From Impatiens glandulifera (lineage: Eukaryota > Streptophyta > Magnoliopsida > Ericales > Balsaminaceae), in the NCBI RefSeq assembly GCF_907164915.1, contig NC_061864.1, positions 14,329,889-14,393,888 of the forward strand: a DNA stretch of 64,000 bases, read 5' to 3'. A model generated the notes under the pieces. The model was not told the origin of the DNA. It saw nothing but the letters and a program-made list of their open reading frames with translations, and searched no databases. Positions within the stretch are counted from its first letter, which is position 1. Every line of letters starts with the position of its first letter. Both the position numbers and the translations under genes were made by a program. This document shows, one piece after another, positions 37,827 through 50,460 of the stretch.

Positions 37827-38661
37827 ATATGTACACTATCAACCAGTTTATTAAGAATAATATAACATGATACCAATAAAAAAAAATAGAAGTAAAATGT
37901 TAAATAAGAATTAGAACTAAATATTCACATAGAAAAACTAGACTTGGAGCGGGATGGATTTGGTTTTTTAAAATATTTTATTTTATGAGTAGTATTGAAT
38001 TAAATTAAATATATAATAATTATAATATATATTAACAAAATTAATAATATAATTATTTGAATTATAATTTTAATTTATTTTAAGTGTTCATATAGTTTAT
38101 CTATTTTATATTAACAATCCTCTAACACCGATCTCTTCATCCAGATTATATAATCATGCCACGTCAGCCTAAAAACATATCAACCGTCTAAAATATTTAA
38201 AATCTTGATATATAAATAATATATATATTTTTTAATTTAATAAGCTTTGGACGATTCTATTATGTCTCTCTCTCTTCTTGAAGAGATCCTTCAATGGCGG
38301 CCTGCCTTGGACGAACATTGTGGCAAAGGTATTAAGAATCTTCCTCCTGTAATTCTTTGTCTTTCTTTCATATTCAAATCATTATATTAATCTTGTTCTT
38401 GTTTTTGTTCTTGATCTTTTCTTCTATAGTCGTCAATCTCTTCACTTTCTTGGCCCGGACACAATCAATATCTCTATCTCTATATTTGATTTGATTTGAT
38501 TTGATTTGATTTAATCATTCACTGAATCTCAAAATCCATATAATCAATTAATTCAAAAACCAAAACATACTGTAATTTCACAAGTAGCAAATATACCCTA
38601 ATCTCCCTCCATCTTCTTCTAATGATAGCCTTATGCTAGAGGTTAAATAATAATTGATGAT
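36771..38661. other. Intergenic stretch between two convergent genes
   Basis: The first part is the probable SAMTL 3' UTR, with TTGTTTTG-rich sequence. The stretch holds a poly-T run (37441-37463), a TA run (37796-37820) and a (TTTGA)n run (38487-38512). One short exon-like segment (38294-38328) is listed separately. Confidence 0.5.
38294..38328 (+). pseudogene. Possible orphan first exon
   Basis: TTCAATGGCGGCC gives a good plant start context. The frame reads MAACLGRTLWQ and runs into AAAG|GTATTAAG, a good splice donor. A short Ala/Arg start without acidic residues is typical of a mitochondrial targeting peptide. No following exon was found before the opposing glycosylase gene. It may be a relic of a deleted gene or chance. 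Confidence 0.25.
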
Positions 38662-41600
38662 CTATTGGGGTTGCTCCATCGCTACTTTTTTATCCTTTGT
38701 CTTCACCGGCTTGCTTAACTTTTCCTTTGTCTTCTTTATCGGTTTGCTTACATTTTCACCATTCTCTTTTTTTGTCTTCTTCACCGATTTCCTTACTTTT
38801 TCACCATTCTCTTTTTTTGTCTTCTTCACCGATTTCCTTACTTTTTCACCATTCTCTTTTTTTGATTCGCTTTTAGAGAAGTGTAGCCTAGCTATCAATG
38901 GTCGAGGTGTTCTTGTTTTCTCATCAAATCCTCGAACGCAAACGTATCCTGTCCAAATATTAATGAAACCCATTTGTCAATCAATTGAATGAAAGGTTAT
39001 GTATCATTCTTTGGATACATCAACATTAATTAATTACACACCTCTCCAGAAGCATTGCTGAATTTCTTCTCTTGACATCCCTATTCAATAGCAATAATCA
39101 GACAGAATGTAAGTCATCTATTTAGATTCTAAATCATCTTTAAAATTATTGTAAGACTGACTGAATTACCTCTGCATATAGATGATACAGAGGTACCAAA
39201 GTAAACTGTCTTCCTTGGTAAGTTCCATAACAATGATCTTTGAACACTGATTGGATTAAAACTGGACTCGTGATCAGCAAACACCTGCAATTATCATTTG
39301 TTATCAGACTATGTATGAATCAGATTACAAGTAGATCAAAATTGAGTCTGAAAGAAAACCCTTAAATAGCCATATATAGACTAGTAAAAAGAAGTATATA
39401 GAAATAGTTGTTAACCTCATTAACTTGGAAATACGTTCCATTGAGTGGAAAACTTCCCATCATTGCTGTTCGACAGGGTACCTGCAGCAGGAAGGGGCAG
39501 ATGAGATTACGTTTAACACACTACAATAAAATTTCCTATACTATTGCATTATAAACAATGAAATTTCCTATACTACTCTTGCATGATCTCACCAGAAGAG
39601 TCCCTCGTACTATTTGCGCATTTGCTTTTCTTATACTATTGCAGGATAAGCATGTACTTTGATTGCACAAACTGCTTGTATTTTGAGATCCACAGTTTCT
39701 TTCCGGTACTTGAGTAGTGCTAGCAGTTTCATCTGATATCGATTCCACCAAGATGGGTAGGAACAACATAAAAAAAAGAGAGACAATTATAGTGTTTTTC
39801 TCATCTCCCAAATTGTTAACTGGAAAATCCCTTGCATACTTTTGGACTAAGTTTAATACACAATAGAAAATAAATGGATTACCAGGTGTCCATATAGCAA
39901 GAAGATATGGACTCGGGTCATCTTGTTCTCGTCTTTTCATCTGAGTAAAGTGGTACAACGCGTAAATGAGAGAGTTACATATCAGGCTAATGAAGATAAA
40001 TGCTAAAGAAATTTAATAGAAGAATGACAAGAAGAGGTAACCTTTTCTAAGAGAGGATGTGAATCTGGTAGTTCGTACCTACACAAGGAAAGAGAGATTC
40101 AATCATTTAGGAAAACTAAAGTCTTAAAAACACGTTACAGGCCTGTACACTTACACTTGGTGCTCCGTCTTTAATCGACTCACGTTCTTCAATTTAGCAG
40201 TTGGAATTGAAGCAACATCTGGAGTTAGTGCAACCAAGGCCTTGGAAAGATCACACCCCACGTTTCCTTGCATGTAACTGTGCAGGTTTTGTGTGAACTC
40301 TTTAAGATTCAGTTTGATAGTTGGAATATCATCTGAATCTTGGTAAAAGGCATCCTCCATGTCACTCTCCATGACATCATTTCTCTCTGGCTCTGGGGAT
40401 GCCGGCTCCTCAATAATAGGTTCAGAACTTTGAATGGAATGCTTGTAAGAAGTTGAAGGAAGTTCCTTCATTTCTACAACAGTTGACTTAACTACCCTCC
40501 TTTCTTCTTGACCTGGTAGTGCTAACCTTGAACTGCAAAAGAATGGAGATCATTATCTGTACTCAGTAAGTAAGATTTCTTTGTGTTACTAATATGTTGT
40601 CTGAAATTAGCATGAACGATAACACAAAAACCCACTAACATAACGTCCCACTTCAATCAAAGTGTTTTCATTGTGAATCGAACTTGAGACCTTTTAGAGC
40701 CCCCCTCCACCCCACCACAAAAAGAAAAACCTTAGTCTTCAATGTGGTAAGCCCCTTTGTCCAAGACTCTTGCTACTTAGTTACCTAGGTGAGATGTGTA
40801 TAAGTGTATTTAATATTTATACTACTGCTTTTGAAGATATACCTTGCAAAAGCACTTGCAAAGTGCCTGCATTCTCCTCTCATTGGGCAAGCATTACAGT
40901 TAGGTTTTATTTTTGTGCAGAAAACCTGGAATGAACCAAAGGTAGAATTTATAAATAAGATGTGTATTCATGAAAAAATAACTTGAATATCTTGTTTCTT
41001 ATATTACTTAAATAGAATGTCATGAAAACTCATACCTTCCCAAACGTAATCATCTGATAATGTAGTTCGTACCTGTATTTCAAATTTAATTTATCATGTA
41101 AAATCTGTCTATTTCAAATATAATGAAACTAGATATTTCACTCTTTGAGATTCGGGGTTTATGAGAGTTTTGAGCTTACAATGTTGGCTGATCAAGCTTG
41201 CACAACCTTGTCCATAAATATTTTTGTATAGAGTCCAACACTGGATACCTGTTTTGTAATCCTGTCAGGTTTCTTCTGCGGCAAATTAGTTACTTATGAA
41301 TAGTTGGAGGTGTTTCACTTACTTTTCCAGGAGATGCAGTTGAAGTGATTCAGGTAGGGGTTGAATTGGAACCCATCCAAGCCTTACTGCTATCCTTGCA
41401 ACATTAATGTCAACCTGTGTAACAAAAGTTTGTTGTAACATTTGCAAGAGGATCAATTGTGGCAATAGCTATTTGTTGTGAAAAGTGAATCTTACCGGGA
41501 AAGCAATATGATGGAGTGTCAGTAGTCGCACACATTCTGTGCTTTTCAAGCCTAATCCTTCAATACTCAGAAGATAGTCTCTGCATTTGTATAATACTCA

Positions 41601-44600
41601 AAAATAAATTAGAAGGTATGAGAAATGTATCATGTGGTGGATTTAATGTGCAAGTTGTACGTGGTCTTTTAGAATGCGATGGAGTGTTAGAATGTTTGCA
41701 TAGGCTTACTTTGCTTTATCTTGAGGGGCGTCTCTCAACCATTCGAGGTCTATTGCTCCATGTTCGCTCACGAGTCGATCAAGAAAATCCTGCAATGTTT
41801 GTTTGATCTCACTATTGAACTTCCTTTCAAAATCCATGCCAACAATACTTGATGTAAAATGAGAAATTATTGATAAGAGCATTACCTTCATTCGTGTAGC
41901 CAACACGTTTTGTAATCCTCTGTCTTTGATTGTTTCTGCTATTTCCATTTTAGTTGCTTTCCTTAGAGCTTCATAGTCCATGGAGTCTAATGCATCACTG
42001 CATCTCTGTTTTCTCCTTTTTCTTGTGGCATCAGCAGAATGTTCTTTGCTGGAAGGTGCACCGGTGTGAACTGCGGACCAGTCCGGAGACAGAAAATATG
42101 TTTTTTCTATTTCAAACACGTTGAAGTCCTCTGTTGCCTTTTCTGGTATGGTGGGCTTTATTTCATTACTGTGATAAAAAGTTGTTCCCAAGAAAGCACC
42201 CGTGGATGTGAATTTTTCTCCCCCATTTGTAGGCATATACTGATCAACAGAATTTTGAAAGTTGGATTTGTCCCACCATTTCTCAAATGCTTCGGTTTGA
42301 TCTTCATGTAAAACAGTAGTTGAGGAAATGCATTTCCTATTTGTTTCTGTTTTGGAGTTGGGTTGTAACCAAGACAGATCTTCATCATGCTCTTGAAAAC
42401 AAGAGTTGGGATGATCTGAATCTGCTGGCTCGTCAGGTTCTCCTAATATTACACTTGGTTCACCTTGGAACCCTGTCTGGATTTGGCTCTCCTTGCGAAT
42501 TGGGAATTTCGCAGCAAGCGACATATATGCGGAGCTGCAGAGGTTAGAATAAAATAATGTTACTTTTTTTAAGCACAAGTTGTATTTATTTTTATATTTG
42601 ATAAATAAGGTAAATAATTATTTTTCATATATTTTTAATCATAAGTAGTTTTTTTTTTTTTTAAATAACACGTTTACCTTGATAAATGATCGGCCACATT
42701 TTGTGTAAGAAACACTCCTACGACCGAGTCCACTACAGAACCTTTCCATTTGGTGAAACGTCTATCTCCTGTGAAGGAAGGAAATTACAGTTAATCAAGG
42801 TAAAATTGTGGACAACAAATACTCATTCATCCTTAGGTAGTGTGAAGAATGAATGAATGAACAAATTACCCTGGATAAGATGCATGCGTGCATTGAAACA
42901 CTCTACCCGTCCTTGGAATACTTTCCTTTCTGCTTCCCACCATTTTTCTCTCTTTTCATCTTCAGCCTCATTGCCTTCACTTACTTTTCTACCCATTAGA
43001 AATTTCAAGGCTCTATCTGTCTCTGGGTCAAGGTCTACTTTAGGCTTGCCAATCTTCTTCTCCTTTTGTAGGCCTATTACATCCTCAGAAATAATATGGT
43101 TACCACGATTTCTCTTGCTTCTCACAATGGCATAGAGTGAGGCTTTATTTCCTGGTTCTCCATTATCTTCGAGGCTTTGCTCCTTTCCCAGGTCAAAATT
43201 CAACGACTTCTTTGCTTTTGGAGGATTAAGTTCATTCTTCCGCTCATACTTTCTCTTTCCACTCGGCTGCTCCTTGGAAGTGGAACCACCTTCCGTTAGC
43301 GTCAGGTTGTTCTTGCGCACATATTTTCTCTTTACAAGGGGGGGACTTCTGTTCTGTAATGCCTCGGCAGCTTTCGGTGTAATTTTGGGTTTGCCTTCAA
43401 TGATCACCTTTGGCCTGTGCCTGCGTCTTCTGGGTATGGTTTGAGTAGGTGTCTTGCTCAGGTCCATAACTCGATCCCCTTCCTTTTGTAAGAAGATTCT
43501 TTCTGTAACCTGTTCTGCAGAAACAATGGGTACTGACTTGTTGTAGACCACATTTTCTGCAGGAACAGACAAGCTGGCATGCCTATCTTTCTCCTGACTT
43601 GTAACCCGTGTCCAATTGAACATGTTAAATTGGTAACCTGTGTCCAATTGTCTTGTATGATCTGGAGTTGCTACGGGAAATTGGAACGAGCTTGTCCCAC
43701 TAGAGCTTGCGCCGACTTCATTTCGTGGTGGGGAATTCAGATTGTAGATTGGATGATGATGAACCGTGGCTGATGATGATCCATCTGCATTCATGTTGAC
43801 TTGTATTAGATAAAGAACAGGTTGTGTAACTGATATTTCTTTTTATGGGATCTGTTTCATTTCCCCCCTTTTCTGTTTGTTTTATTGTATTCCCAAATCT
43901 GCCTAGATTAGACCAACTAATTTGATCTTATCGGGCACATGTTGCTCCTTTCAATTTCAAAAAGGCAACTAAATGTATGCAAATCCAGACAATTATCAAA
44001 ACAGTATACATGTTATGAGATTGGATTCAAACAGTAAAGTTTCAGATCCATACATAAGATGACCTAGAAAAGATAAGTATTAGAAGTTCTTTATTACCTC
44101 TACCAGGTTCCTTGAAGCTTGTCATGTTGTTAGTCCATGGACTTGAATCAAAGCTGAATTCTTCAGATTCGAGTAATAGTTTTTTAAGGCTGCCTTCTGT
44201 TTGGCCGCTATAAACCTGAGAATAGGAATTCATGGTTCCAACCTGTGAACTCATCCGGCCTCCTGCTATGTTTAGGGTTTTTATGGCCGCAGAACCCCAA
44301 GATGGCGGCGGCAGCCTTCCAGATCCAACTGATGAACGGACATTGAATGATGACGGTCCCTCTTTTGGTAAAGTAGGTCTAGAAGAGTCCATATTGGAAT
44401 CAAAACTTACGATATGGCTTGGAAGATGATCTAGAGGGTTAGATAAACGCTCTTCCATTGGATCAATGAGCCTGATGGTTTCGAAGATTGGGCCTTTGCT
44501 TCTGCAATTCAGTATTTGAGGTGAATAGCAATCGCCTATCGGAACAAATTCTCGATTTGAATTTTGATGAACTTGAATTCTCGGGAGACTAGCTTTATTT

Positions 44601-45043
44601 CTTGTTTCTATGGCCACATAATCCCAAGATGGCGGCGGCAACCCTCCAGATCCAACTGATGAACGGACATTGAATGATGACGGTCCCTCTTTTGGTAAAG
44701 TAGGTCTAGAAGAGTCCATATTGGAATCAAAACTTGCGATATGGCTTGGAAGATGATCTAGAGGGTTAGATAAACGCTCTTCCATTGGATCAATGAGCCT
44801 GATGGTTTCGAAGATCGGGCCTTTGCTTCTGCAATTCAGAATTTGAGGTGAATAGCAATCGCCTATCGGAACAAATTCTCGATTTGAATTTTGATGAACT
44901 TGAATTCTCGGGAGACTAGCTTTATTTCTTGTTTCTATGGTCACATAATCCCAAGATGGCGGCAGCAACCCTCCAGATCCAACTGATGAACGGGCATTGA
45001 ATGACGGTCTCCCTTTTGGTAAAGTAGTTCTAGAAGAGTCCAT
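38662..45043 (-). CDS. DEMETER/ROS1-type 5-methylcytosine DNA glycosylase/lyase
   Basis: The family removes 5-methylcytosine from DNA in the nucleus, starting active demethylation. Eighteen exons join in frame: 45043-44098, 43784-42870, 42768-42678, 42534-41886, 41789-41710, 41580-41496, 41414-41323, 41248-41180, 41072-41036, 40925-40843, 40532-40155, 40078-40042, 39940-39883, 39732-39593, 39481-39416, 39284-39170, 39080-39042 and 38948-38662 (4167 nt, 1388 aa). Landmarks are: basic RRRRHRPK; WKGSVVDSVVGVFLTQNV (about 628); the HhH-GPD core GLGLKSTEC with catalytic Lys906 and VDINV with Asp924; 4Fe-4S cysteines 991, 998, 1001 and 1007; a permuted CXXC unit (Cys1187-1204); and the RRM-like C-terminal domain (about 1221-1317). 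Residues 1-240 are tandem repeats and 1318-1388 a Lys-rich tail. Orthology to DME, ROS1 or DML cannot be settled here. Confidence 0.94.
38729..38863 (-). repeat. Three 45-bp tandem repeats encoding a lysine-rich tail
   Basis: Three in-frame units encode KKENGEKVRKSVKKT, the same again, then KKENGENVSKPIKKT. This is followed by more KKTKEK-like sequence before the stop. The two upstream units are identical at DNA level, so the expansion is recent. The block follows directly on the conserved ARLHF end of the RRM-like domain. Confidence 0.92.
40620..40800 (-). mobile_element. SINE-like insertion in an intron of the glycosylase gene
   Basis: The minus strand carries CTCAAGTTCGATTC (box B-like, 40688-40675) and, upstream, a loosely box A-like GGTAACTAAGTAGC (about 40787-40774). 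The box spacing is longer than in a tRNA, and a C-rich stretch intervenes. This is a weak candidate retroposon. Confidence 0.35.
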
Positions 45044-45190
45044 ATCGAATCAAAACTCGTGATATGGCTTGGAAGATGATCTAAAGGATTAGATAAACAC
45101 TTCAATTGAAAAAAAGAGTAGGATGGTTTTGAAGATCGGGCATTCACTTCTACAATTCAATGTTTGAGGTGAATAACAACAAATTCTCGA
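44300..45190 (-). repeat. About 327-bp tandem repeat array in exon 1 of the glycosylase gene
   Basis: The landmark AGAAGAGTCCATAT recurs at 44381, 44708 and 45032, giving unit lengths of 327 and 324 bp. Copies 1 and 2 (44300-44960) are nearly identical. The copy starting at 45032 is diverged and continues as a decayed partial copy to about 45190. Each coding unit encodes 109 residues, with landmarks MDSSRPTLPKEG, SFNVRSSVGSG, PRIQVHQNSNREFVPIGDC and MEERLSNPLDHLPSHI. Confidence 0.93.
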
Positions 45191-47014
45191 GAGACAATGG
45201 TTTTATTTGTTGTGAATTGTAAAATGTTACCCCAAATTTTGGATCAATTTTCGGTGGAGACTAAAGTCTTTGCTTGCGACAACTAATTTAATATATCACA
45301 CATGTTTGTTACACTCTTGATCGCTTCTTTCAACTATGATTCTCATGCATGCGGAAAACACGTGTTCCTTTCCCGGTCTCTCGCTCTTTATCTCTAGAAC
45401 GCAAGAGTCACATTTGGATTTTTATTAAAAAAATTACCTAAAATGTGAAAATGTGTGCGGTTCTAATGACGCGTATAAAAAGAATTTAACCAAATTTGGA
45501 ATACAATCTGAACATTATTCACCCCTACCAATTTTTAATGATCTACCTAAAGAAATAGGTAGAAAGATTAATGGCTAAATTATTATTAATTAAAAAAAAG
45601 ATCAATGTATTATGGGTGTTTCATTTGAGTATAACTACACTATAAACAAAGAAGAAAAATAAAACTTAAAAAGTATTAAACTTAGAAACAAATCAGCCAA
45701 TTAATTATCTCATCTTGGTTCTATTAGTCCCATATTTACCTATTTATTTTCTTGTAGTAATATTGTTTTGTACAGTATTAATATTTAGCTGCAGATTTCA
45801 ACTAAATTAATAGTAAATTTTGCAACTCAATTTTAAAACTAGAAAAAGAAATGTTACAAAATTATTAGTAAAAGTTTAGTTGCTTTATTAGTTAACAAAT
45901 TCCTATTAAATTTAGACACATACACAACTCATTTTGCAACTAATTAAAATAGGCTAATTAGCAAATATGCTGCTTATTTAATGGGATTTTTGTAAAACAA
46001 ATTAGAAGTATCAGAAAAGAAAATTGATGAAGTAGATTTATATGACATTTTTTAAAAATATTTCTAACTCTATGTAAGGATTAATTTATACATTAAAATC
46101 TTAAAATAAGATGCTACCACTCTTTAAATGACAAAAGCTTATTTATCATCATGACCAAAGTTGAAAAAAGTAATTTTTTATATTTATAAACTTTCATTAT
46201 AGAATTTTGATTCAAATCTTTAAAAACATCACTTACTATTTTTATAACCATTAGGTTAGTTAGAGAATCAAATTGTAAGCATTTAAAGTATTAGTAAATC
46301 ATAAATCATTTTTTTCTTCCTTAGTTATAACTCATTCTTAATGAATTTAAATTTATTAATATGGCATTTAGTTATGAATTTACCTAGAAAAATTAGTCAA
46401 ATGTGAATTGATGTCTAGTGAAGATAACACAAATTACCAATTGGATACTTCATATTTGTTTAACTATGAGGTATTAAAATTTGAGAATTTGTTACTATTT
46501 TGAGACCCTAGAAAATTTCTTAATGGATTCAAGAAACACAATTCAGTCATTTCAAATGTATGAAATTTGTGTTTTGCATTATGAGCTTAATGGTCACCTA
46601 TCTTATTTTTTAAGAAAAAAATTGATCTTTTATTTAATAAAAAAACAAATATTGTCAATAAAAAATCAAAACTAGAACTATTTACATTTCTCAAATAAAA
46701 CTAAGATTTTTTTTTAATTAGTGTCAAACATTAGATATACAAATGAGAAACTTAACAAAATTGAAAGAAGTTAACTTTATTTTGTAATCATTTATTTAAA
46801 ATAATTTAATATGAATACTCAAATTCTGAGTTGAGTCTAAAATTTTTTATAATCTAATTCTATATTTTTAAATTATTATTTTTTTATTTCTAGTAAACAT
46901 CTTTTATTTTAATTTTAATATGTTATTAATTTTTGTACTTTCATTAATTTACATATTTTTAAATATTTTAATAAAGTTTTTTGCGATTCATTATATATAA
47001 TAATAATAATAATA

Positions 47015-47046
<32 letters not shown>

Positions 47047-48240
47047 GTTTTTGGTTTAAATTAAATTCATACCAACTATTTGCTTTTTTCTTCTTTTTTT
47101 TAAACTCTTTTACCATTTAAATTTTATATTAATATGAATTTCACTTTTAAATGGACCAATGTGTGAAACATAAAATTAATAGTAAATGTAATATTGGACT
47201 AATAAATTAATCACCAACCTCCTCATTTTTAGAATATGTATACAACAAGATTATAATAATAAAATATTAATTAATAACAGATTATGTAAATATTATGTAA
47301 TCTAAGACTTTATGATATTTTTGTAGATTTCAATTAGATTTAGGATATATCTTTAAAATTAAAAATTAAATGATAAATGTGGAATACTGATTATAAAATG
47401 AATTAAATTTCTAAACAAAATATATATATCTAAATTTTAATAATTGGTACTAAGTTATTTTGACAAATTGTACCCCACCCACATATTTTAAAGACTTTGT
47501 TATTGATTGATTTTTAAAGAGTAAAGTTACCTTTGTTATTTTTTTTATTAGATTCCCAAGTTAAATCATTTATAATATATATATATATATATTTTTAGAT
47601 TAAGTAAGTTTTTTTTATTTAATTTAAATTAAATATAAATAAATAATTTTAAAAAAGTATTTATCTAATAAATATTTGATTTAAATAACTAGTTAATCAT
47701 TTAAATTGAATGATAAATTATGTTTGAAAATGTGTATATCATATACAGTTTAATCCAAAATTAGATTTAACTTAAGTATTGCAATTCCTACTTTTATAAG
47801 TTTTATTATACTAGGGAGTTAATTCATTCATATTTTATAATTTATCAATTAAATTAAAATTTTAATTTAATTTAAGCTAATATAAATAATTAAATATGAC
47901 TTTAATTAAATAAGAGTTATCAAATAAACTAGTAAAATACCCTACGTTGTACGGGAAAAAATATAAATGAAGTGTTTATATGATATTTAATTCAATATGT
48001 TTATATATAATAAAAAAAATATTTATATAAAATTAATATATATTTATATTAAAAGAAAATATATATACATATATGAACTTACCATATTTTAATTTTTTAT
48101 AAACGAACTTATATGAACTAAATATTCTTATATAAATATAAACATGAACTTACACTATTTTAACTTTTTTAATAATTTTATAATTTTTGTTCTTTTTAAT
48201 GTTAAAGAATGAAATTTTTTAATGTAAATTTAGTGGTGTT
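45191..48240. other. A+T-rich intergenic stretch upstream of the glycosylase gene
   Basis: No gene is recognised. A palindromic trinucleotide microsatellite (TAA)n/(TTA)n lies at 46998-47045 and a TA run at 47576-47592. The promoter of the glycosylase gene should lie in the first part, but no convincing TATA box stood out. Confidence 0.5.
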
Positions 48241-48700
48241 ATGCAAAATGTGTTCATAACAATCATTAAGAAATACTAAATCGTTGGAATAAGCTAAATT
48301 TAACCTTTTCAACAAAAACGGTGTCACCCTCCATTACACCAAGTTTAGACAAAGACTTCTATACCAACTTGCTTCTAAGATATGCTGAAATCTTCTTTTT
48401 AAATCTATGTAATTGTAATAAAAAGTGATCAGTTATGTTTACATGTTGTGTAGATGAAAGTTAAGATTTTAATTCCATTTAGGCCATCTGGTCCATTAGA
48501 GTCATTCCATGTCATCTCCATCTGCAAAATGTGTTTTCATAACTCAATCATTAAGAAGATACAAAATCGTTGGAAGAAGAAAAACCTAAATTTAACCTCT
48601 CCAACAAAAACGGTGTCACCTCCTTTACACCAAAATTTAGACAAAGACTTGTATACTCCACATACTTCCAATACGTGCTGAAATCTGGTACAACTAAAAT
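48241..48700. repeat. Tandem duplication with a 285-bp period
   Basis: GCAAAATGTGTT...AATCATTAAGAA...AAATCGTTGGAA...AACAAAAACGGTGTCACC recurs at about 48243 and 48526. The minus strand of each copy reads LSKLGVxEGDTVFVE-like, a possible trace of a coding sequence. No family can be named. Confidence 0.7.
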
Positions 48701-48779
48701 CATTTCATAACACACTCTTCACAATTAACTACATTATAACTGTCACTTTATTCTCGTCACTATATTTAACCATAATATT

Positions 48780-49750
48780 TTTCTCTCTTGTATCAAAATC
48801 TTCTTTCTGAATGCAACTGTAATGAAAAGTGGTCAGTTATACAATTATCAATTCAAGTTTAGTAATAAAAAGAGAATCCAACATAAAAAAAAATAAAGGG
48901 TTTATGTTTTGTATCATCATAACAACCAAAAATATGTTTATAGGTTCATTCATAAACACTTTTGCATTATATTTCTGAAAAAACGTTAATAAATTTATGG
49001 ATACAAAAAGATGTATTTGGCTGAGATACAATGAAAATAGAAACCTCCCACTCTGAAAGAGAGTAATATTTGAAAACAAATTTGTATCTAAACATTAATA
49101 TGATACTTCAAATATTCTACAGGCATTAAGATTTCTTTTAAAAAAAGGTAAGACCTTGATTTATATTGCTTCTCTTTGAGCCAATATGAGTTTATAAGCT
49201 GCATATATCACTTATAGTGTACCATTTCTCGTGACAACACTCATACAAAAACATTTAATACCACGTCCTTCAAAATTTCCATGAATGATACCCATTTTTC
49301 ATGTGCTTCTGGATGATCCATTTTGTTATAAACTACCAAACATCTTTCTGAATCTATGCAACTGAAATGAAAAGTTGTCAGTTATATAATTATCAATTCA
49401 TGTTTAGTAATGAAAAGAGAATCTAACATAAAAAATAAAGAGTTTATGCTTTGTATCATCATCACAAACAAAAATATGTTTATAGGTTCATTCATAAACA
49501 CGTGTGTAATATATATATCTGAAAAACTGTTAATAAATTTATAGATAGAGAAAGATGTCCATAGTTGAGATACAATGAAAATTGAGACATCCCACTCTAA
49601 AAGAGAGCAATATCTGGAAATAATTTTGTATCTAAACATTAATATAAGATTTTAAATATTTTAGAGATATTAAGATTTCTTTTAAATAAAGGGTAAGAAC
49701 TTTATTTATATTGTCTTCTTTTTGAGCCAATATGAGTTCATAAGCTACAG
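48780..49750. repeat. Tandem duplication with about a 545-bp period
   Basis: Two copies start near 48805 and 49345, each with GAAAAGT(G/T)GTCAGTTAT and then AATTATCAATTCA. They end near AAGATTTCTTTTAA and TTTGAGCCAATATGAGTT. They share open minus-strand stretches such as FMNEPINIFLVVMMIQ, which differ by frameshifts. The origin is unknown. Confidence 0.75.
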
Positions 49751-50440
49751 GTATCACTTTGTGGGTACCCTTTCCAGTGGCAGCACTAATACAAAAAACA
49801 TATAATGTCACGTCCTTTAATATTTTCATTGAATGATGCCCATTTCTCATATGCTTCGGGAAGATCAATTTATTTATAATCTACCCAACATGGTTTTTCA
49901 GAAAGCTCTAGAATAAACAATTATATTTTAAGCCGAACTGAATCATATTCGTATTTTGGCTGTTCAGATGAACCGTCAATAACTTGTACCTGGTTTTCAT
50001 AATGGTTATAAATAAGCAGCAGCACAATATGATGACATTAATGAATATATAGTTTCATTTTACCAAAACAAAACATCTTTCTATGTGACTAAGAAATTCA
50101 TGGATTAAACCAAAACTTTGCTGAGCTCCCTCGAGTAAATCAGGCAAATCTGTGACAACAATTGTTATGTCATAATCGAATTAAACAATGCCTAGAGTTG
50201 GAAATAAAGTGATAAATTTTTATATGATCTCATAATTAACCCTTGATTCAATTATAAAAAGGTTTAAAATTGGCTCAAACTTTAAGCAATTAGGAAGAAT
50301 AAAATTTATTTAGACAACTTTTAGAAATCAAAAGTTGAGAAAATTGTGGAAGGTGCACTCTCCTCTGAAAATTATATAAAAGTTTTATTTATTAAAGGAG
50401 ATGAGAAAGTAAGAATCTCTCTTTGTCATTTCGTCGAACA
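49751..50440. other. Intergenic stretch, no gene recognised
   Basis: It contains the rest of an open minus-strand stretch (to 49868) that matches no family I know. The remainder is A+T-rich. Confidence 0.4.
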
Positions 50441-50460
50441 CTTGGTATCCTACAACTATC

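Noticed and set aside
39520..39535. CACTACAATAAAA in a demethylase intron, considered as a CACTA transposon end
   Set aside because: No matching inverted end or 3-bp duplication was found nearby; a single short word is expected by chance.
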